The notes under the pieces were generated by a model. The model worked only from the letters and a program-made list of their open reading frames with translations, did no database searches and had not been told where the DNA came from. From NCBI GenBank assembly GCA_013215825.1, contig JABSQN010000001.1:62001-126000 (forward strand): a stretch of DNA of 64,000 nt, written 5' to 3'. Of the stretch, positions 30,996 to 40,218 are shown piece by piece; the stretch's first letter is position 1; every line of letters starts with the position of its first letter. Position numbers and translations under genes: made by a program. Source of the DNA: Piscirickettsiaceae bacterium. GTDB lineage: Bacteria; Pseudomonadota; Gammaproteobacteria; Nitrosococcales; Methylophagaceae.

Positions 30996-32123
30996 GTGGA
31001 CAATCCTCACCAACAACTTGTTAATACCAAACGGTGGGTTATAAAAATTGGCAGTGCGTTACTGACTAAAGTCGGGGAAGGATTAGATCTTGAACGCATT
31101 CGCTGGTTAAGTGGTGAGATTGCTGAATTACGTTCGCAAGGTAAAGAAATTGTTTTAGTCACCTCGGGTTCGGTGGCTGCTGGTATGCAGAAACTAGGCT
31201 GGACCACTCGTCCCGCGGCCTTACATCAATTACAAGCTGCGGCGAGTATTGGTCAAATGGATTTAATTCAGGCCTATGCATCCGAATGTAGTAAGCATGA
31301 TATTTTGACCGCACAAATTCTATTAACGCACTCTGATTTATCCGATCGTGAGCGTTATTTGAATGCGCGCAGTGCATTGCATAGTTTGCTGGAATTAGGT
31401 GTATTACCTGTTGTGAATGAGAATGACACTATCGCAACCGATGAAATTCGCTTTGGTGATAATGATACCTTGGCGGCGATGACCGCTAATTTGGTCGAAG
31501 CAGATGTGTTGGTCATTTTGACAGATCAAGATGGTTTATTTGATTCAGATCCAAGACAAAACCCCGATGCTAAATTAATAGCGGCTTCTGCAGCTAGCAA
31601 TCCTGAGCTTGATAAAATGGCAGGTGAAGGCAGTGGTAGTTTAGGTCGTGGTGGTATGGCGACAAAATTATCAGCAGCACGTCGGGCGGCTCGTTCCGGT
31701 GCTGCCACCGTTATTTTATCGGGAAAAGAGCCAGAGAATTTACGTTATCTTGCGGCAGGTGCCGGAGTAGGTACTTTATTATGGCCAGATGATGAACCAA
31801 TAACTGCGCGCCAGCAGTGGTTAATGGGTCATATTCCGAAAGGTCGCGTAGTTTTAGATAATGGTGCAGTTGATGTGGTGCGTCAACAAGGCTCCAGTAT
31901 TCTACCTATTGGTGTGAAGTTGGTAGAAGGTACCTTTTCTCGAGGTGAACTTGTTGTCTGTGTCGATAAACAAGGGCGAGAAGTTGCACGAGGTTTGGTT
32001 AATTACAATATTGATGAAGCAGGACGTATTATTGGTCATGCCAGTAATGAGATCGAATCATTATTGGGTTATGTTGATGAACCGGAACTCATACATCGTG
32101 ATAATTTAGTTATTACCGATTAG
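30996..32123 (+). CDS. proB: Glutamate 5-kinase
   Basis: Phosphorylates glutamate, the first and feedback-controlled step of proline synthesis. It is 375 aa: the kinase domain ([60 protein letters not shown]) and a C-terminal PUA domain from about residue 280 ([14 protein letters not shown]). The start is a GTG at 30996; the ATG at 30994 is out of frame. It is co-transcribed with obgE. Confidence 0.96.
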   Translation: MDNPHQQLVNTKRWVIKIGSALLTKVGEGLDLERIRWLSGEIAELRSQGKEIVLVTSGSVAAGMQKLGWTTRPAALHQLQAAASIGQMDLIQAYASECSKHDILTAQILLTHSDLSDRERYLNARSALHSLLELGVLPVVNENDTIATDEIRFGDNDTLAAMTANLVEADVLVILTDQDGLFDSDPRQNPDAKLIAASAASNPELDKMAGEGSGSLGRGGMATKLSAARRAARSGAATVILSGKEPENLRYLAAGAGVGTLLWPDDEPITARQQWLMGHIPKGRVVLDNGAVDVVRQQGSSILPIGVKLVEGTFSRGELVVCVDKQGREVARGLVNYNIDEAGRIIGHASNEIESLLGYVDEPELIHRDNLVITD

Positions 32124-32151
32124 GGAACTAAGTAACACAAATAACAAACAT

Positions 32152-32179
32152 AAAAAAACCGGCAAAAGCCGGTTTTTTT
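32152..32179. terminator. Bidirectional terminator (proB / rpsT)
   Basis: AAAAAACCGGC and GCCGGTTTTTT form an 11-bp stem around AAAA (about 32153-32178), working for both convergent genes. Confidence 0.92.
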
Positions 32180-32202
32180 ATAAAGCGATAAAATGCTTTA
32201 AT

Positions 32203-32463
32203 TTATAGTGCGCGAACAGCGTTGTTCAAACGACTTTTGCTACGTGCAGCGGCATTTCTATGAATGATGCCTTTACGAGCCATTTTATCAAGGTGTGGAA
32301 CAGCAGCTTGAAACGCAACAGTTGCTTGCTCTTTATCGCCAGCAGAAATTGCTGCATCTAGCTTTTTAAGACTGGTACGCATTGCTGAACGTTGACTTGC
32401 GTTAAGTTGACGGTTTTGTTCCGCCTGACGAGCGCGTTTTTTTGCTTGTGCTGAGTTTGCCAA
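32203..32463 (-). CDS. rpsT: 30S ribosomal protein S20
   Basis: An 86-aa basic helical small-subunit protein ([19 protein letters not shown]; ending [18 protein letters not shown]). It is monocistronic, converges on proB and is divergent from xthA. Confidence 0.97.
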   Translation of the reverse strand: MANSAQAKKRARQAEQNRQLNASQRSAMRTSLKKLDAAISAGDKEQATVAFQAAVPHLDKMARKGIIHRNAAARSKSRLNNAVRAL

Positions 32464-32591
32464 TGTACTTCTCCGATGTAACTAAATCTAGTAATGAACC
32501 GGACATTATCCTGATTTAAGAATGAATTGTCAAAGGAATATATGAACTTAAGTGCTATTATACGGAAAAGTTTTATTTTGGACATAAAAGC

Positions 32592-33374
32592 ATGAAGATT
32601 ATTACTGCCAATGTAAATGGCATCCGCGCAGCAGGGCGTAAAGGTTTTTTTGATTGGATTCAAAAGCAACAAGCCGATGTGGTTTGCATTCAAGAAACGA
32701 AAGCACAAATTGATCAACTGAGTGATGCGCTTTATCATCCCGAAGGTTATCACTGCTTTTATCATGATGCTCAAAAGAAAGGCTATAGCGGAGTCGCTTT
32801 ATATTGCCGTCAACAACCTGACGAAGTGATTGTTGGTATGGGGGATAATGAGTTTGATTCCGAAGGGCGTTATATTGAGGCTGTTTTTGGCAATTTAAGT
32901 GTGATTTCACTTTATATGCCATCAGGTTCTGCCAAAGAAGAACGCCAATTACTCAAATATCGTTGCATGGATCATATGATGGCGAAAATGGAGGAGATGA
33001 AAGCCTCTGGACGTGATTATATTGTGACTGGCGATTGGAATATTGCTCATAAAAATGAAGATATTCGTAATTGGAAAGGCAATTTGAAAAACTCTGGTTT
33101 TTTACCAGCGGAGCGGGCTTGGTTAGATACCTTATTTGATGATGTCGGTTTTATTGATGCTTTTCGAGAAATAGAGCAGGAAGAACATCAGTATACATGG
33201 TGGTCGAATCGTGGTCAGGCTCGTGCAAATAATGTTGGCTGGCGGATTGATTACCATATTTTATCGCCAAATTTAAAAGGTAAAGTACAATCGACTGCGA
33301 TTTATCGAGATGAAAGTTTCTCTGATCATGCGCCGTTGATTATTGATTATGATTACACATTAACGACAGCATGA
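32592..33374 (+). CDS. xthA: Exodeoxyribonuclease III
   Basis: AP endonuclease and 3'-5' exonuclease of base-excision repair. It is 260 aa with the EEP fold motifs MKIITANVNGIRAA, CIQETKAQ, GDWNIAHKNEDIRNWKGN, WWSNRGQARANNVGWRIDY and the catalytic SDHAPLI. Its last 4 bp overlap the ampG start. Confidence 0.95.
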   Translation: MKIITANVNGIRAAGRKGFFDWIQKQQADVVCIQETKAQIDQLSDALYHPEGYHCFYHDAQKKGYSGVALYCRQQPDEVIVGMGDNEFDSEGRYIEAVFGNLSVISLYMPSGSAKEERQLLKYRCMDHMMAKMEEMKASGRDYIVTGDWNIAHKNEDIRNWKGNLKNSGFLPAERAWLDTLFDDVGFIDAFREIEQEEHQYTWWSNRGQARANNVGWRIDYHILSPNLKGKVQSTAIYRDESFSDHAPLIIDYDYTLTTA

Positions 33375-34933
33375 GTGAAGTAGCCTCAAGCAAAACGTGG
33401 CTAGAAACAATTGCGGCTTTTAAGCATCCGCGAGTTATCACCATGCTGTTTTTTGGCATTTCCGCAGGATTACCAATACTACTTATATTTTCATCACTCA
33501 GCCTATGGTTACGTGAAGCTGGGATTGAACGTTCTGCCGTTACATACTTTAGCTGGGCGGCATTAGGCTATTCCTTTAAGTTTATCTGGGCACCGTTGGT
33601 TGATAAATTACCCTTGCCGGTATTAACGGCAAGGCTAGGTCGACGACGATCATGGTTATTGCTGTCACAGGTGATGATCGCCGTGGCAATCATCATGATG
33701 GCAATGGTTGATCCTGCAAAAAACACATTAACGATGATGGCGATTGCCGCCGTATTACTGGGTTTTTCATCTGCTACGCAAGATATCGTGATTGATGCCT
33801 ATCGAATTGAATCGGCAGAAAGTGATTTACAAGCCTTAATGTCATCAACCTATATTGCGGGCTATCGGATTGGTATGTTGCTGGCGGGAGCAGGTGCATT
33901 GTTTTTAGCCAGCTACTTTGGTTCAACCTCTGACAGTTATAGCTATCAAGCATGGCAAATAAGCTATTTAATTATGGCAAGTCTGATGTTAATTGGCATG
34001 ATGACAACATTAATTGTTGATGAACCCAAGCAACAATTCCAACAAATTACGCATAATTATCAAGAATATTTAAGCTTGTTTCTGGTGTTTATTATCTCTG
34101 TAGCGGCATTCATAGTGACTTATTGGTTTGGTGGCTTCTATTTTATTGTAAGCGAATTACCGAATGTTCTTGCGATGATGATGGATTCACATCTGGGTGG
34201 ATTTATCTTAGAAATGCTTCGCTTGTTTGTTGCTATCGCCGCCGCCGGAATTGTAGCAAAGTTAATCAGTGTTACTGGTATAGTAAAACAAGAACTAATA
34301 GTAGAAAGCTATGTTGATCCGGTGCGTGATTTTTTCCAGCGATACGGCTGGTCATTAGCGTGGTTATTATTGGCGTTGATTGGCTTGTACCGAATCTCAG
34401 ATATTGTACTGGGCGTGATCGCCAATGTGTTTTACCAAGATTTAGGTTTTACTAAAATTGAAATTGCCACCGTGGTGAAAAGCTTTGGTTTGGTGATGAC
34501 TATTGCAGGTGGTTTCCTAGGTGGTTTGTTAGCCGTACGATTTGGCGTGTTACGCATTCTGTTTTTAGGGGCGTTATTATCAGCCCTTACCAACTTGCTC
34601 TTTATGCTATTGGCACAAATGGGTCATGATATGACGATGCTTTATATCGTGATTTCAGCTGATAACTTATCGGCAGGACTGGCCAGTGCCGCCTTTATTG
34701 CCTTTTTATCAAGCCTAACTAATATTTCATTTACCGCAGTGCAATATGCCTTATTCAGCTCTTTAATGACATTATTGCCGAAAGTATTAGGGGGCTATTC
34801 AGGCACGATGGTCGACACGATGGGCTATCAGCAATTCTTTTTGATAACGGCATTGATTGGCGTGCCGGTTCTTATCTTAATTGTTTTTGCAGGAAAGCGA
34901 TTTAAGTTGAATAAGGTGGTAATTAAGACGTAA
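33371..34933 (+). CDS. ampG: AmpG-family muropeptide MFS permease
   Basis: Inner-membrane importer of anhydro-muropeptides for cell-wall recycling. At 520 aa and about 14 membrane helices it has the AmpG pattern LFFGISAGLPILLIFSSLSLWLREAGI, WAPLVDKLPLP...LGRRRSW, SATQDIVIDAYRIE and the AmpG-like C-terminal half. It overlaps xthA by 4 bp. Foreign DNA begins shortly after its stop. Confidence 0.88.
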   Translation: MSEVASSKTWLETIAAFKHPRVITMLFFGISAGLPILLIFSSLSLWLREAGIERSAVTYFSWAALGYSFKFIWAPLVDKLPLPVLTARLGRRRSWLLLSQVMIAVAIIMMAMVDPAKNTLTMMAIAAVLLGFSSATQDIVIDAYRIESAESDLQALMSSTYIAGYRIGMLLAGAGALFLASYFGSTSDSYSYQAWQISYLIMASLMLIGMMTTLIVDEPKQQFQQITHNYQEYLSLFLVFIISVAAFIVTYWFGGFYFIVSELPNVLAMMMDSHLGGFILEMLRLFVAIAAAGIVAKLISVTGIVKQELIVESYVDPVRDFFQRYGWSLAWLLLALIGLYRISDIVLGVIANVFYQDLGFTKIEIATVVKSFGLVMTIAGGFLGGLLAVRFGVLRILFLGALLSALTNLLFMLLAQMGHDMTMLYIVISADNLSAGLASAAFIAFLSSLTNISFTAVQYALFSSLMTLLPKVLGGYSGTMVDTMGYQQFFLITALIGVPVLILIVFAGKRFKLNKVVIKT

Positions 34934-34968
34934 AATTATTCAAGCCTGAGTTTTCCCGATTTATAGAT

Positions 34969-35040
34969 TTGTAGGAGTCGACTTCAGGCGTGAAAACACC
35001 TCTATTTGTCGGCATCACTACTAGGAATAACTGCGCCGAC
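34969..35040. repeat. Degenerate REP-like intergenic sequence
   Basis: TTGTAGGAGTCGACTTCAGG at 34969-34988 resembles the TGTAGGAGCG-CTTCA-type repeats of gammaproteobacteria. GTCGGC (35008-35013) and GCCGAC (35035-35040) form a stem nearby. It lies between ampG and an IS3 end remnant and has no coding capacity. Confidence 0.3.
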
Positions 35041-35072
35041 AATTGTAGCTTTAACCCCAATCCAACAACATT

Positions 35073-35108
35073 AATTACAGTCTGTCTAATGAACTATGGG
35101 AAGTCCAA
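35073..35108 (+). mobile_element. IS3-family right-end remnant, copy A
   Basis: The 36 bp starting AATTACAGTCTGTCTAATGA and ending GGGAAGTCCAA match the reverse complement of 39052-39088 with one gap and few mismatches. In copy B this stretch encodes the last residues of the transposase (ELQSVQ, stop) plus the terminal repeat. Only this tip remains here; the IS body, which would lie to the left, is gone. Confidence 0.7.
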
Positions 35109-35203
35109 TATTTATATTTTGCCATGAGTATGTTCTAACTCTTTATATTCCAATGAAGACTGGAGATGTCTATAACATTTTAAATGGAATAGAGCTTAAT
35201 TAG

Positions 35204-35761
35204 CTATGAATGATTTTTATGGTGTATTGTCGATATAAAACTAGCTCGAGATTTAGATTTATTACTTATTGAATGGTTAATATTACAATCAAGATAGAGG
35301 GAGTCCCCCTTATTCAAAATGTATTCGGTATTATTAATTTTAATACCTAATACATAATCCAAGGCCATGATGTACTTGTCTGAATTTAAATGAATGACAT
35401 CAACAATAGATTCATCTTTATCAAGATATTCATGGAATATTTCAAGACGTGTACTTTTCATCAGTGGTGATATTATTTTTCTATGATGTCCACCCTTTGT
35501 GAGAGTGTAGTGCTGAGAAGATAGTTGAAATATAATATTATTTTCTTTTTCAGAGACAAACATATCAGTGAGTGGGCATCCTAAGCCGTCAGCAATATGT
35601 GCAGCAGTTTGAATGCTGGGTTGAACTTGCGCTAATTCAATCTTAGAAATAATAGACTTACTAACACCAGAGCGGTCGGCTAAGGCCTGAAGACTGTAAC
35701 CTAATTTCTTCCTTTTTTTTATAAGGTGTTGTTGATAAAGCTTGTATGTATGGCTTGACAT
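35204..35761 (-). CDS. XRE-family regulator with C-terminal cupin-like domain
   Basis: A 185-aa probable DNA-binding regulator. The N-terminal HTH_3 domain (about residues 10-65) is LIKKRKKLGYSLQALADRSG, then SKSIISKIELAQVQPS. The rest (residues 75-180) is beta-rich and reads like a small cupin sensor (YILNKGDSLYLDCNINHSI is its most cupin-like strand pair). It is divergent from the large signalling gene at 35921, whose promoter lies between, so it may regulate it. It is AT-richer than the flanking core genes and inside the IS-bracketed segment. Confidence 0.82.
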   Translation of the reverse strand: MSSHTYKLYQQHLIKKRKKLGYSLQALADRSGVSKSIISKIELAQVQPSIQTAAHIADGLGCPLTDMFVSEKENNIIFQLSSQHYTLTKGGHHRKIISPLMKSTRLEIFHEYLDKDESIVDVIHLNSDKYIMALDYVLGIKINNTEYILNKGDSLYLDCNINHSISNKSKSRASFISTIHHKNHS

Positions 35762-35846
35762 GATTGCGCTTCCCTCCTTGCTAGGCCCATATTATTTTCT
35801 AACTTTAAAGATAATACATGAGGAACAAATAAAATACCCTTATTAA

Positions 35847-35874
35847 TTGACAGGACTCTCCATTATGTTATATC
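35847..35874 (+). promoter_or_regulatory. Probable promoter of the PP2C-GGDEF-EAL gene
   Basis: A perfect TTGACA (35847-35852) and TATATC (35869-35874) with 16-bp spacing stand 46 bp upstream of the start. They lie in the 159-bp gap shared with the divergent XRE regulator, a natural place for autoregulation. Confidence 0.55.
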
Positions 35875-35920
35875 TGTATCCACTTTAATAGATTGTTTCA
35901 TTATGGAAGATTAGGTTGCC

Positions 35921-38752
35921 ATGTCAAAAAGTAAGGAAAGCGTTTTAGAACAAGAAAAAATACAACGATTAACGAGGGATTACCTTTTTAATTCCCCACC
36001 TGTTGCTGGTGTTCGGATACTTTCTCTTTCTAAAGAAGAGATTAGTGGTGACTTTCATGTAGTTATACAAGGTAATAATTCAATTTATATCTTGGTTGCT
36101 GATGGTGTCGGACATGGCTTATCAGCACTAATGCCCGGGTTACAATTTCCTCGTATATTTGCAGAGTTAGCTTCTAAAGACTATTCAATTTTAATCATTG
36201 CATCCAAATTAAATGACGAATTATGTAAATATGATCATAAAGGTTATTTTATTGCGTTAACTCTAGTACAAATAAATCAGAGTGAGGGATTTATTGAGGT
36301 ACTAAATTGTGGTAATCCACCTGCGCTATTAATTGATAAAAACAAGAATATTTCACATAAATTTGAATCTCAATCATTAGCGTGTGGCATTTTGAAAAAT
36401 GAAAATTATGATATGTTAACTGAGCGCTTAACGATTAAAGAAAAATGTACACTCTATGTTTTTACAGATGGTATTCAAGACACGTTAATAGATAGTGGGC
36501 AGTGCATAAATATAGATGCCCATGAGTCTTTATATACCGGAAATAATGTTTTTAATTCTGTGAATCTTGATGTGAGAAAACTCCAGAGTAATGAAAGAAT
36601 GGATGACATCACCCTTATAGAGGTGGCGCTTGAACCAAGGCATTTTTTTCCCGAAGAAAATAGTGTAGAAGATTCTCTTCTTGATAAAGAAGATACGACA
36701 AAGTCGATCAGCAAATGCCGGATTCTTTGCATTGATCCTGATAAATCAGTTTTAAGGTCAATTTCAGAGAGTTTAGAGAGTCATGTTAGAAAGATAGATC
36801 TGTGTGCGACCTTAGATGAAACATTCTCTGCATACCAATACAATCCTGATTTAATTATTATTGATCTTACTTTTCTTCTTGAGTACCAAAGTGAACTAAC
36901 AAAAATATTACCCCGTTATGGAGCTGAAACACCAATTGTAGTTACTTGTAAAGCATCTAATGTGATTGTAGCGGAGCAATTATTCTCTTTAGTGATTGCT
37001 CGATACTTATGTAAGCCTATTGTAATTAAAGAGCTACTAGGTGTTATTTCAGAATGTATGATGCACGTTAATCAACATCAGACATTTAAATTTAAATCTT
37101 CTGTATTTCTTTCATCATCACTAGCGATGACTATTACTGATTCAAATAAAGAAATAATACGAGTCAATGATGCTTTTTGTAGAGTAACGGGTTATACCAG
37201 AGAAGAAGTTATCGGTTGCAATCCAAGACTATTGAGCTCAGGAAAACACGATACATCTTTTTATCAAACAATGTGGAAGAGTATTTATACGACTGGACAT
37301 TGGAGTGGAGAAATTTGGAATAAGAGAAAGAGTGGAGCACTTTTCTTAGAGTGGATAACAATTAATGCTATAAAAAATACAGAGGGAGAAATAACATCCT
37401 ACTGTTCAGTTTTTTCTGATATGACAGAGAGAAGAGCTGTTGAAGAAACCATTAAAAAGTTAAGTTATTATGATGAGTTAACAGGCTTGCCTAATCGTCG
37501 ATTATTTAAAGAGAAATTAGAAAGTGAACTGAGACGTGCAAAAAAAGAACAGTTCAGGTTGGCGGTATTATTTCTTGATCTTGATAACTTTAAAGATGTT
37601 AATGATACCTTGGGTCATGATTATGGCGACCTAGTATTAAAAGAATCTGCTCTTAGGTTGATTAGTTGTATGCATAAGTCGGTTTTTCTCTCACGAATGG
37701 GGGGGGATGAGTTTACGATATGTCTGACACAAATTTCTTCTTCAGATGAAATTGATTATCTCCTTAAGACAATACTCCTAGAGATGGCAAAGCCATTTAA
37801 GATAAAAGATGAAATAATTTATCTCTCTGTAAGTATTGGTGTTGCTGAGTATTCTGAGAAAGCATCTGATGTATCAACATTACTTAAAAATGCTGATCAG
37901 GCTATGTTTTATGCAAAAGAAAATGGTCGGAATGGTTCTTCTTATTTTACCCCTTCAATGGAAGTAAGTGCGCTAGAGAAGAAATCATTAATACAAGATC
38001 TTCGACAAGCAATAAAAAATGAAGAATTTGAGCTATATTATCAACCAATTATTAATATGCAAACAGGACAGGTATATAAAGCAGAAGCTTTAATTCGCTG
38101 GCATCACCCAGAATTTGGCTTGGTTCCCCCAGATAAATTCATTTCCATTGCTGAAAGTACGGGCTTGATAGTTCCAATAGGTGAATGGGTTTTTAAACAA
38201 GCTGTTTCTCAATCAAAACAGTGGCAAAAAGAGATTAGTAAAGAGTTTCAGATTAGTATTAATAAGTCACCAAAACAATTCCTCAAAGAAAATAATAATT
38301 GGTTAGATTTTATGGCAGAGGAACAATGTCTAACTAAAGGCATTGCGATAGAAATTACGGAAGGCGTATTGATGGCTTCTAATAACTCGGTCATTGAACG
38401 ATTACTTCAATTTAGAGAGAAAGGTATACAAATTTCATTGGATGATTTTGGTACGGGCTACTCATCATTAGCTTATCTTAGAAAGTTTGCTATCGATTAT
38501 ATAAAAATTGATCGTCAATTTGTAGAACATCTTGAATCAAAAATAGATGATCAAGCATTGTGTGAAGCTATTATTGTTATGGCTCATGCTTTAGGTATAA
38601 AAGTTGTTGCAGAAGGGATTGAAACAATCGAGCAGCAAAACATATTGAAAAACTTTGGGTGTGATTATGCCCAAGGCTATTTTTATTCCAAACCTATTCC
38701 AGCGAAACAATTTAAAAAAATGGTAGGTGATGGTTTCAATACGAGTGAATAA
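35921..38752 (+). CDS. Multidomain signalling protein PP2C(SpoIIE)-REC-PAS-GGDEF-EAL
   Basis: A 943-aa soluble protein. (1) About residues 20-245: SpoIIE/RsbU-type phosphatase, with ADGVGHGLSALMPG, NCGNPPALLI, YVFTDGIQD and MDDITLIEV. (2) About 265-380: receiver, ILCIDPDKS, acceptor Asp in LIIIDLTF, CKPI lysine. (3) About 395-500: PAS, VNDAFCRVTGYTREEVIG. (4) About 510-675: GGDEF, active RMGGDEF, without an RxxD I-site. (5) About 690-940: EAL, intact AEALIRW, EITEG, DDFGTGYSS, VVAEGIET. It could both make and break c-di-GMP and dephosphorylate a partner such as an anti-sigma antagonist. The IS-flanked position and AT-rich codons suggest acquisition. Confidence 0.88.
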   Translation: MSKSKESVLEQEKIQRLTRDYLFNSPPVAGVRILSLSKEEISGDFHVVIQGNNSIYILVADGVGHGLSALMPGLQFPRIFAELASKDYSILIIASKLNDELCKYDHKGYFIALTLVQINQSEGFIEVLNCGNPPALLIDKNKNISHKFESQSLACGILKNENYDMLTERLTIKEKCTLYVFTDGIQDTLIDSGQCINIDAHESLYTGNNVFNSVNLDVRKLQSNERMDDITLIEVALEPRHFFPEENSVEDSLLDKEDTTKSISKCRILCIDPDKSVLRSISESLESHVRKIDLCATLDETFSAYQYNPDLIIIDLTFLLEYQSELTKILPRYGAETPIVVTCKASNVIVAEQLFSLVIARYLCKPIVIKELLGVISECMMHVNQHQTFKFKSSVFLSSSLAMTITDSNKEIIRVNDAFCRVTGYTREEVIGCNPRLLSSGKHDTSFYQTMWKSIYTTGHWSGEIWNKRKSGALFLEWITINAIKNTEGEITSYCSVFSDMTERRAVEETIKKLSYYDELTGLPNRRLFKEKLESELRRAKKEQFRLAVLFLDLDNFKDVNDTLGHDYGDLVLKESALRLISCMHKSVFLSRMGGDEFTICLTQISSSDEIDYLLKTILLEMAKPFKIKDEIIYLSVSIGVAEYSEKASDVSTLLKNADQAMFYAKENGRNGSSYFTPSMEVSALEKKSLIQDLRQAIKNEEFELYYQPIINMQTGQVYKAEALIRWHHPEFGLVPPDKFISIAESTGLIVPIGEWVFKQAVSQSKQWQKEISKEFQISINKSPKQFLKENNNWLDFMAEEQCLTKGIAIEITEGVLMASNNSVIERLLQFREKGIQISLDDFGTGYSSLAYLRKFAIDYIKIDRQFVEHLESKIDDQALCEAIIVMAHALGIKVVAEGIETIEQQNILKNFGCDYAQGYFYSKPIPAKQFKKMVGDGFNTSE

Positions 38753-38791
38753 GCGAGAAATTATAATTAAATTAGGGGGTAACTAGCCAAA

Positions 38792-39044
38792 TTAATCTTT
38801 GCCCCATTGTTTCAACTGTTGATTTGTTAAATCGTCACTCTCATTCCTTCAAAAATAGATGAAAATGGTCTTTGGGAACACCGTTAAATTTACGCATTTG
38901 TCGTTTAGCTTGATTTAGCTTCGCTGACCTTTGGTTTCAAAAGTTTTCTATTCCGTTGATGTGGTTTTTCTTGTCTGCAAATCACATTGAATGATTAATT
39001 CGGTAGTGTTTAAACCCTGCCACCCTTCTTTAACAAACCGAATA
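38792..39044 (-). pseudogene. Decayed IS1595-family transposase (C-terminal part)
   Basis: Read on the minus strand, FKHYRINHSM-stop-FADKKNHINGIENF-stop-NQ, then AKRQMRKFNGVPKDHFHLFLKE-stop-E-stop-RFN, is the recognisable C-terminal half of an IS1595-type transposase. Several conserved Trp or Cys codons have become TGA, and there are small frameshifts at both ends (QQLKQWGK reappears in another frame). It is dead. It lies between the signalling gene and the IS3 end. Confidence 0.75.
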
Positions 39045-39051
39045 CAGGTAC

Positions 39052-39465
39052 TTGGACTTCCCTGACTGTCATTGGACAGACTGTAATTCCGAAAAGTACG
39101 CTTCCTCAAATTTAACAGGTGAAACACCGTCTGTATGTGAGTGACGCTTTTTGGGATTGTAAAACATTTCTATAAAATTAAATATCTCAGCTTTCGTATC
39201 ATGACGTGTTAAGTATATCTTCTTACGGATAATTCTCTTTTTGATGCTAGCAAGAAAACTTTCAGCAACAGCATTATCATGACAGTTTCCACGACGACTC
39301 ATTGATGGTGTTAGCTTGTGTTCCTTTAAAAATTCCAAGTAATCAGCACTACTATATTGACGACCTTGATCGCTATGCACCATCACCTCATATTTGGGTT
39401 GGCGTTGATATACCGCCATTACGAGATATTTTAATGTTGTGGGTGCCAAACGAGCATATAGAGTG
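39052..39465 (-). pseudogene. IS3-family transposase orfB fragment with right terminal repeat, copy B
   Basis: About 130 codons of the integrase core remain. They include HSDQGRQYSSADYLEFLKEH, MSRRGNCHDNAVAESFLASI (catalytic E) and the end FYNPKKRHSHTDGVSP...ELQSVQ (stop at 39069). The 5' part, with the first catalytic Asp residues, is missing upstream of about 39465, so the ATG at 39449 is not a genuine start. The terminal repeat TGGACTTCCCTGACTGTCAT reads at 39053 onwards. The frame is otherwise clean, so decay is by truncation. The gap to ssb shows only a terminator. Confidence 0.82.
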
Positions 39466-39631
39466 ACTATTACATTAATAAGATGCCTTACGATTACCGC
39501 TATATATAAGCTGCAACTTGAATGATAATGGGTATATATCGTCTGATTTTTTTGGGGTGCTATTAAGATGTTGAGATGAAAAAGGTGCAGAGCATGTTTT
39601 CAAAATTGATATTTATTTAAGATGTGAGAAA

Positions 39632-39658
39632 ATAAAAAGCCACTATAAATAGTGGCTT
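39632..39658 (-). terminator. Rho-independent terminator of ssb
   Basis: AAGCCACTA (39637-39645) and TAGTGGCTT (39650-39658) form a perfect 9-bp stem with a 4-nt loop. Read on the minus strand it is followed by TTTTATTTTC, 37 bp after the ssb stop. Confidence 0.85.
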
Positions 39659-39694
39659 AGTAGTTATACTTTACATTATGATCTTAGGTGCTTT

Positions 39695-40183
39695 TTAAAA
39701 CGGAATATCATCATCCAAATAATCAGCTCCGCCTTGAGGAGAACCATAATTAGGTCCCGCTTGTGGTGATGCTGGTTGTGGTGCGGCTTGTTGTTGTGGC
39801 GCGGGTGAATTTTGTTGGTAGCCGCCACCTGCTGGAGCGCCGCCGCCAGCACCTTTGCTATCTAGCATGGTCATTTCACTAGCCATAATCTCGGTTGAAT
39901 AGCGATCTTGTCCGTTTTGATCTTGCCATTTGCGAGTTTGAATACGGCCTTCGATATAAAGTTGTGAACCTTTGTGTAAATATTGCTGTGCAACTTCACC
40001 CAAGCGGTTACGAAGTACAACACGATGCCATTCTGTGCGCTCTTTACGTTCGCCTGTTTGCTTGTCTTTCCAGCTTTCAGATGTTGCTAGACGCAGATTA
40101 CAGATAGAGCCACCATCAGGGAATGAACGGCTTTCTGGTTCGGCGCCGAGTCTTCCTACTAGTATTACTTTATTGACTGACAT
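39695..40183 (-). CDS. ssb: Single-stranded DNA-binding protein
   Basis: A 162-aa replication and repair protein. It has an OB-fold ([19 protein letters not shown] ... [21 protein letters not shown]) to about residue 110, a Gly/Pro/Gln-rich linker, and the acidic interaction tip DYLDDDIPF. It lies downstream of an MFS gene on the same strand; uvrA is beyond that, divergent. The ssb-MFS-uvrA order is common. Confidence 0.97.
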   Translation of the reverse strand: MSVNKVILVGRLGAEPESRSFPDGGSICNLRLATSESWKDKQTGERKERTEWHRVVLRNRLGEVAQQYLHKGSQLYIEGRIQTRKWQDQNGQDRYSTEIMASEMTMLDSKGAGGGAPAGGGYQQNSPAPQQQAAPQPASPQAGPNYGSPQGGADYLDDDIPF

Positions 40184-40218
40184 GGTGCTGTGCTCCTGAA
40201 ATTGTTTTTAATGTGGCC

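Noticed and set aside
39069-39449. Complete small transposase gene starting at the ATG at 39449
   Set aside because: It starts in the middle of the IS3 integrase core and lacks the first catalytic residues, so it is a truncated fragment.
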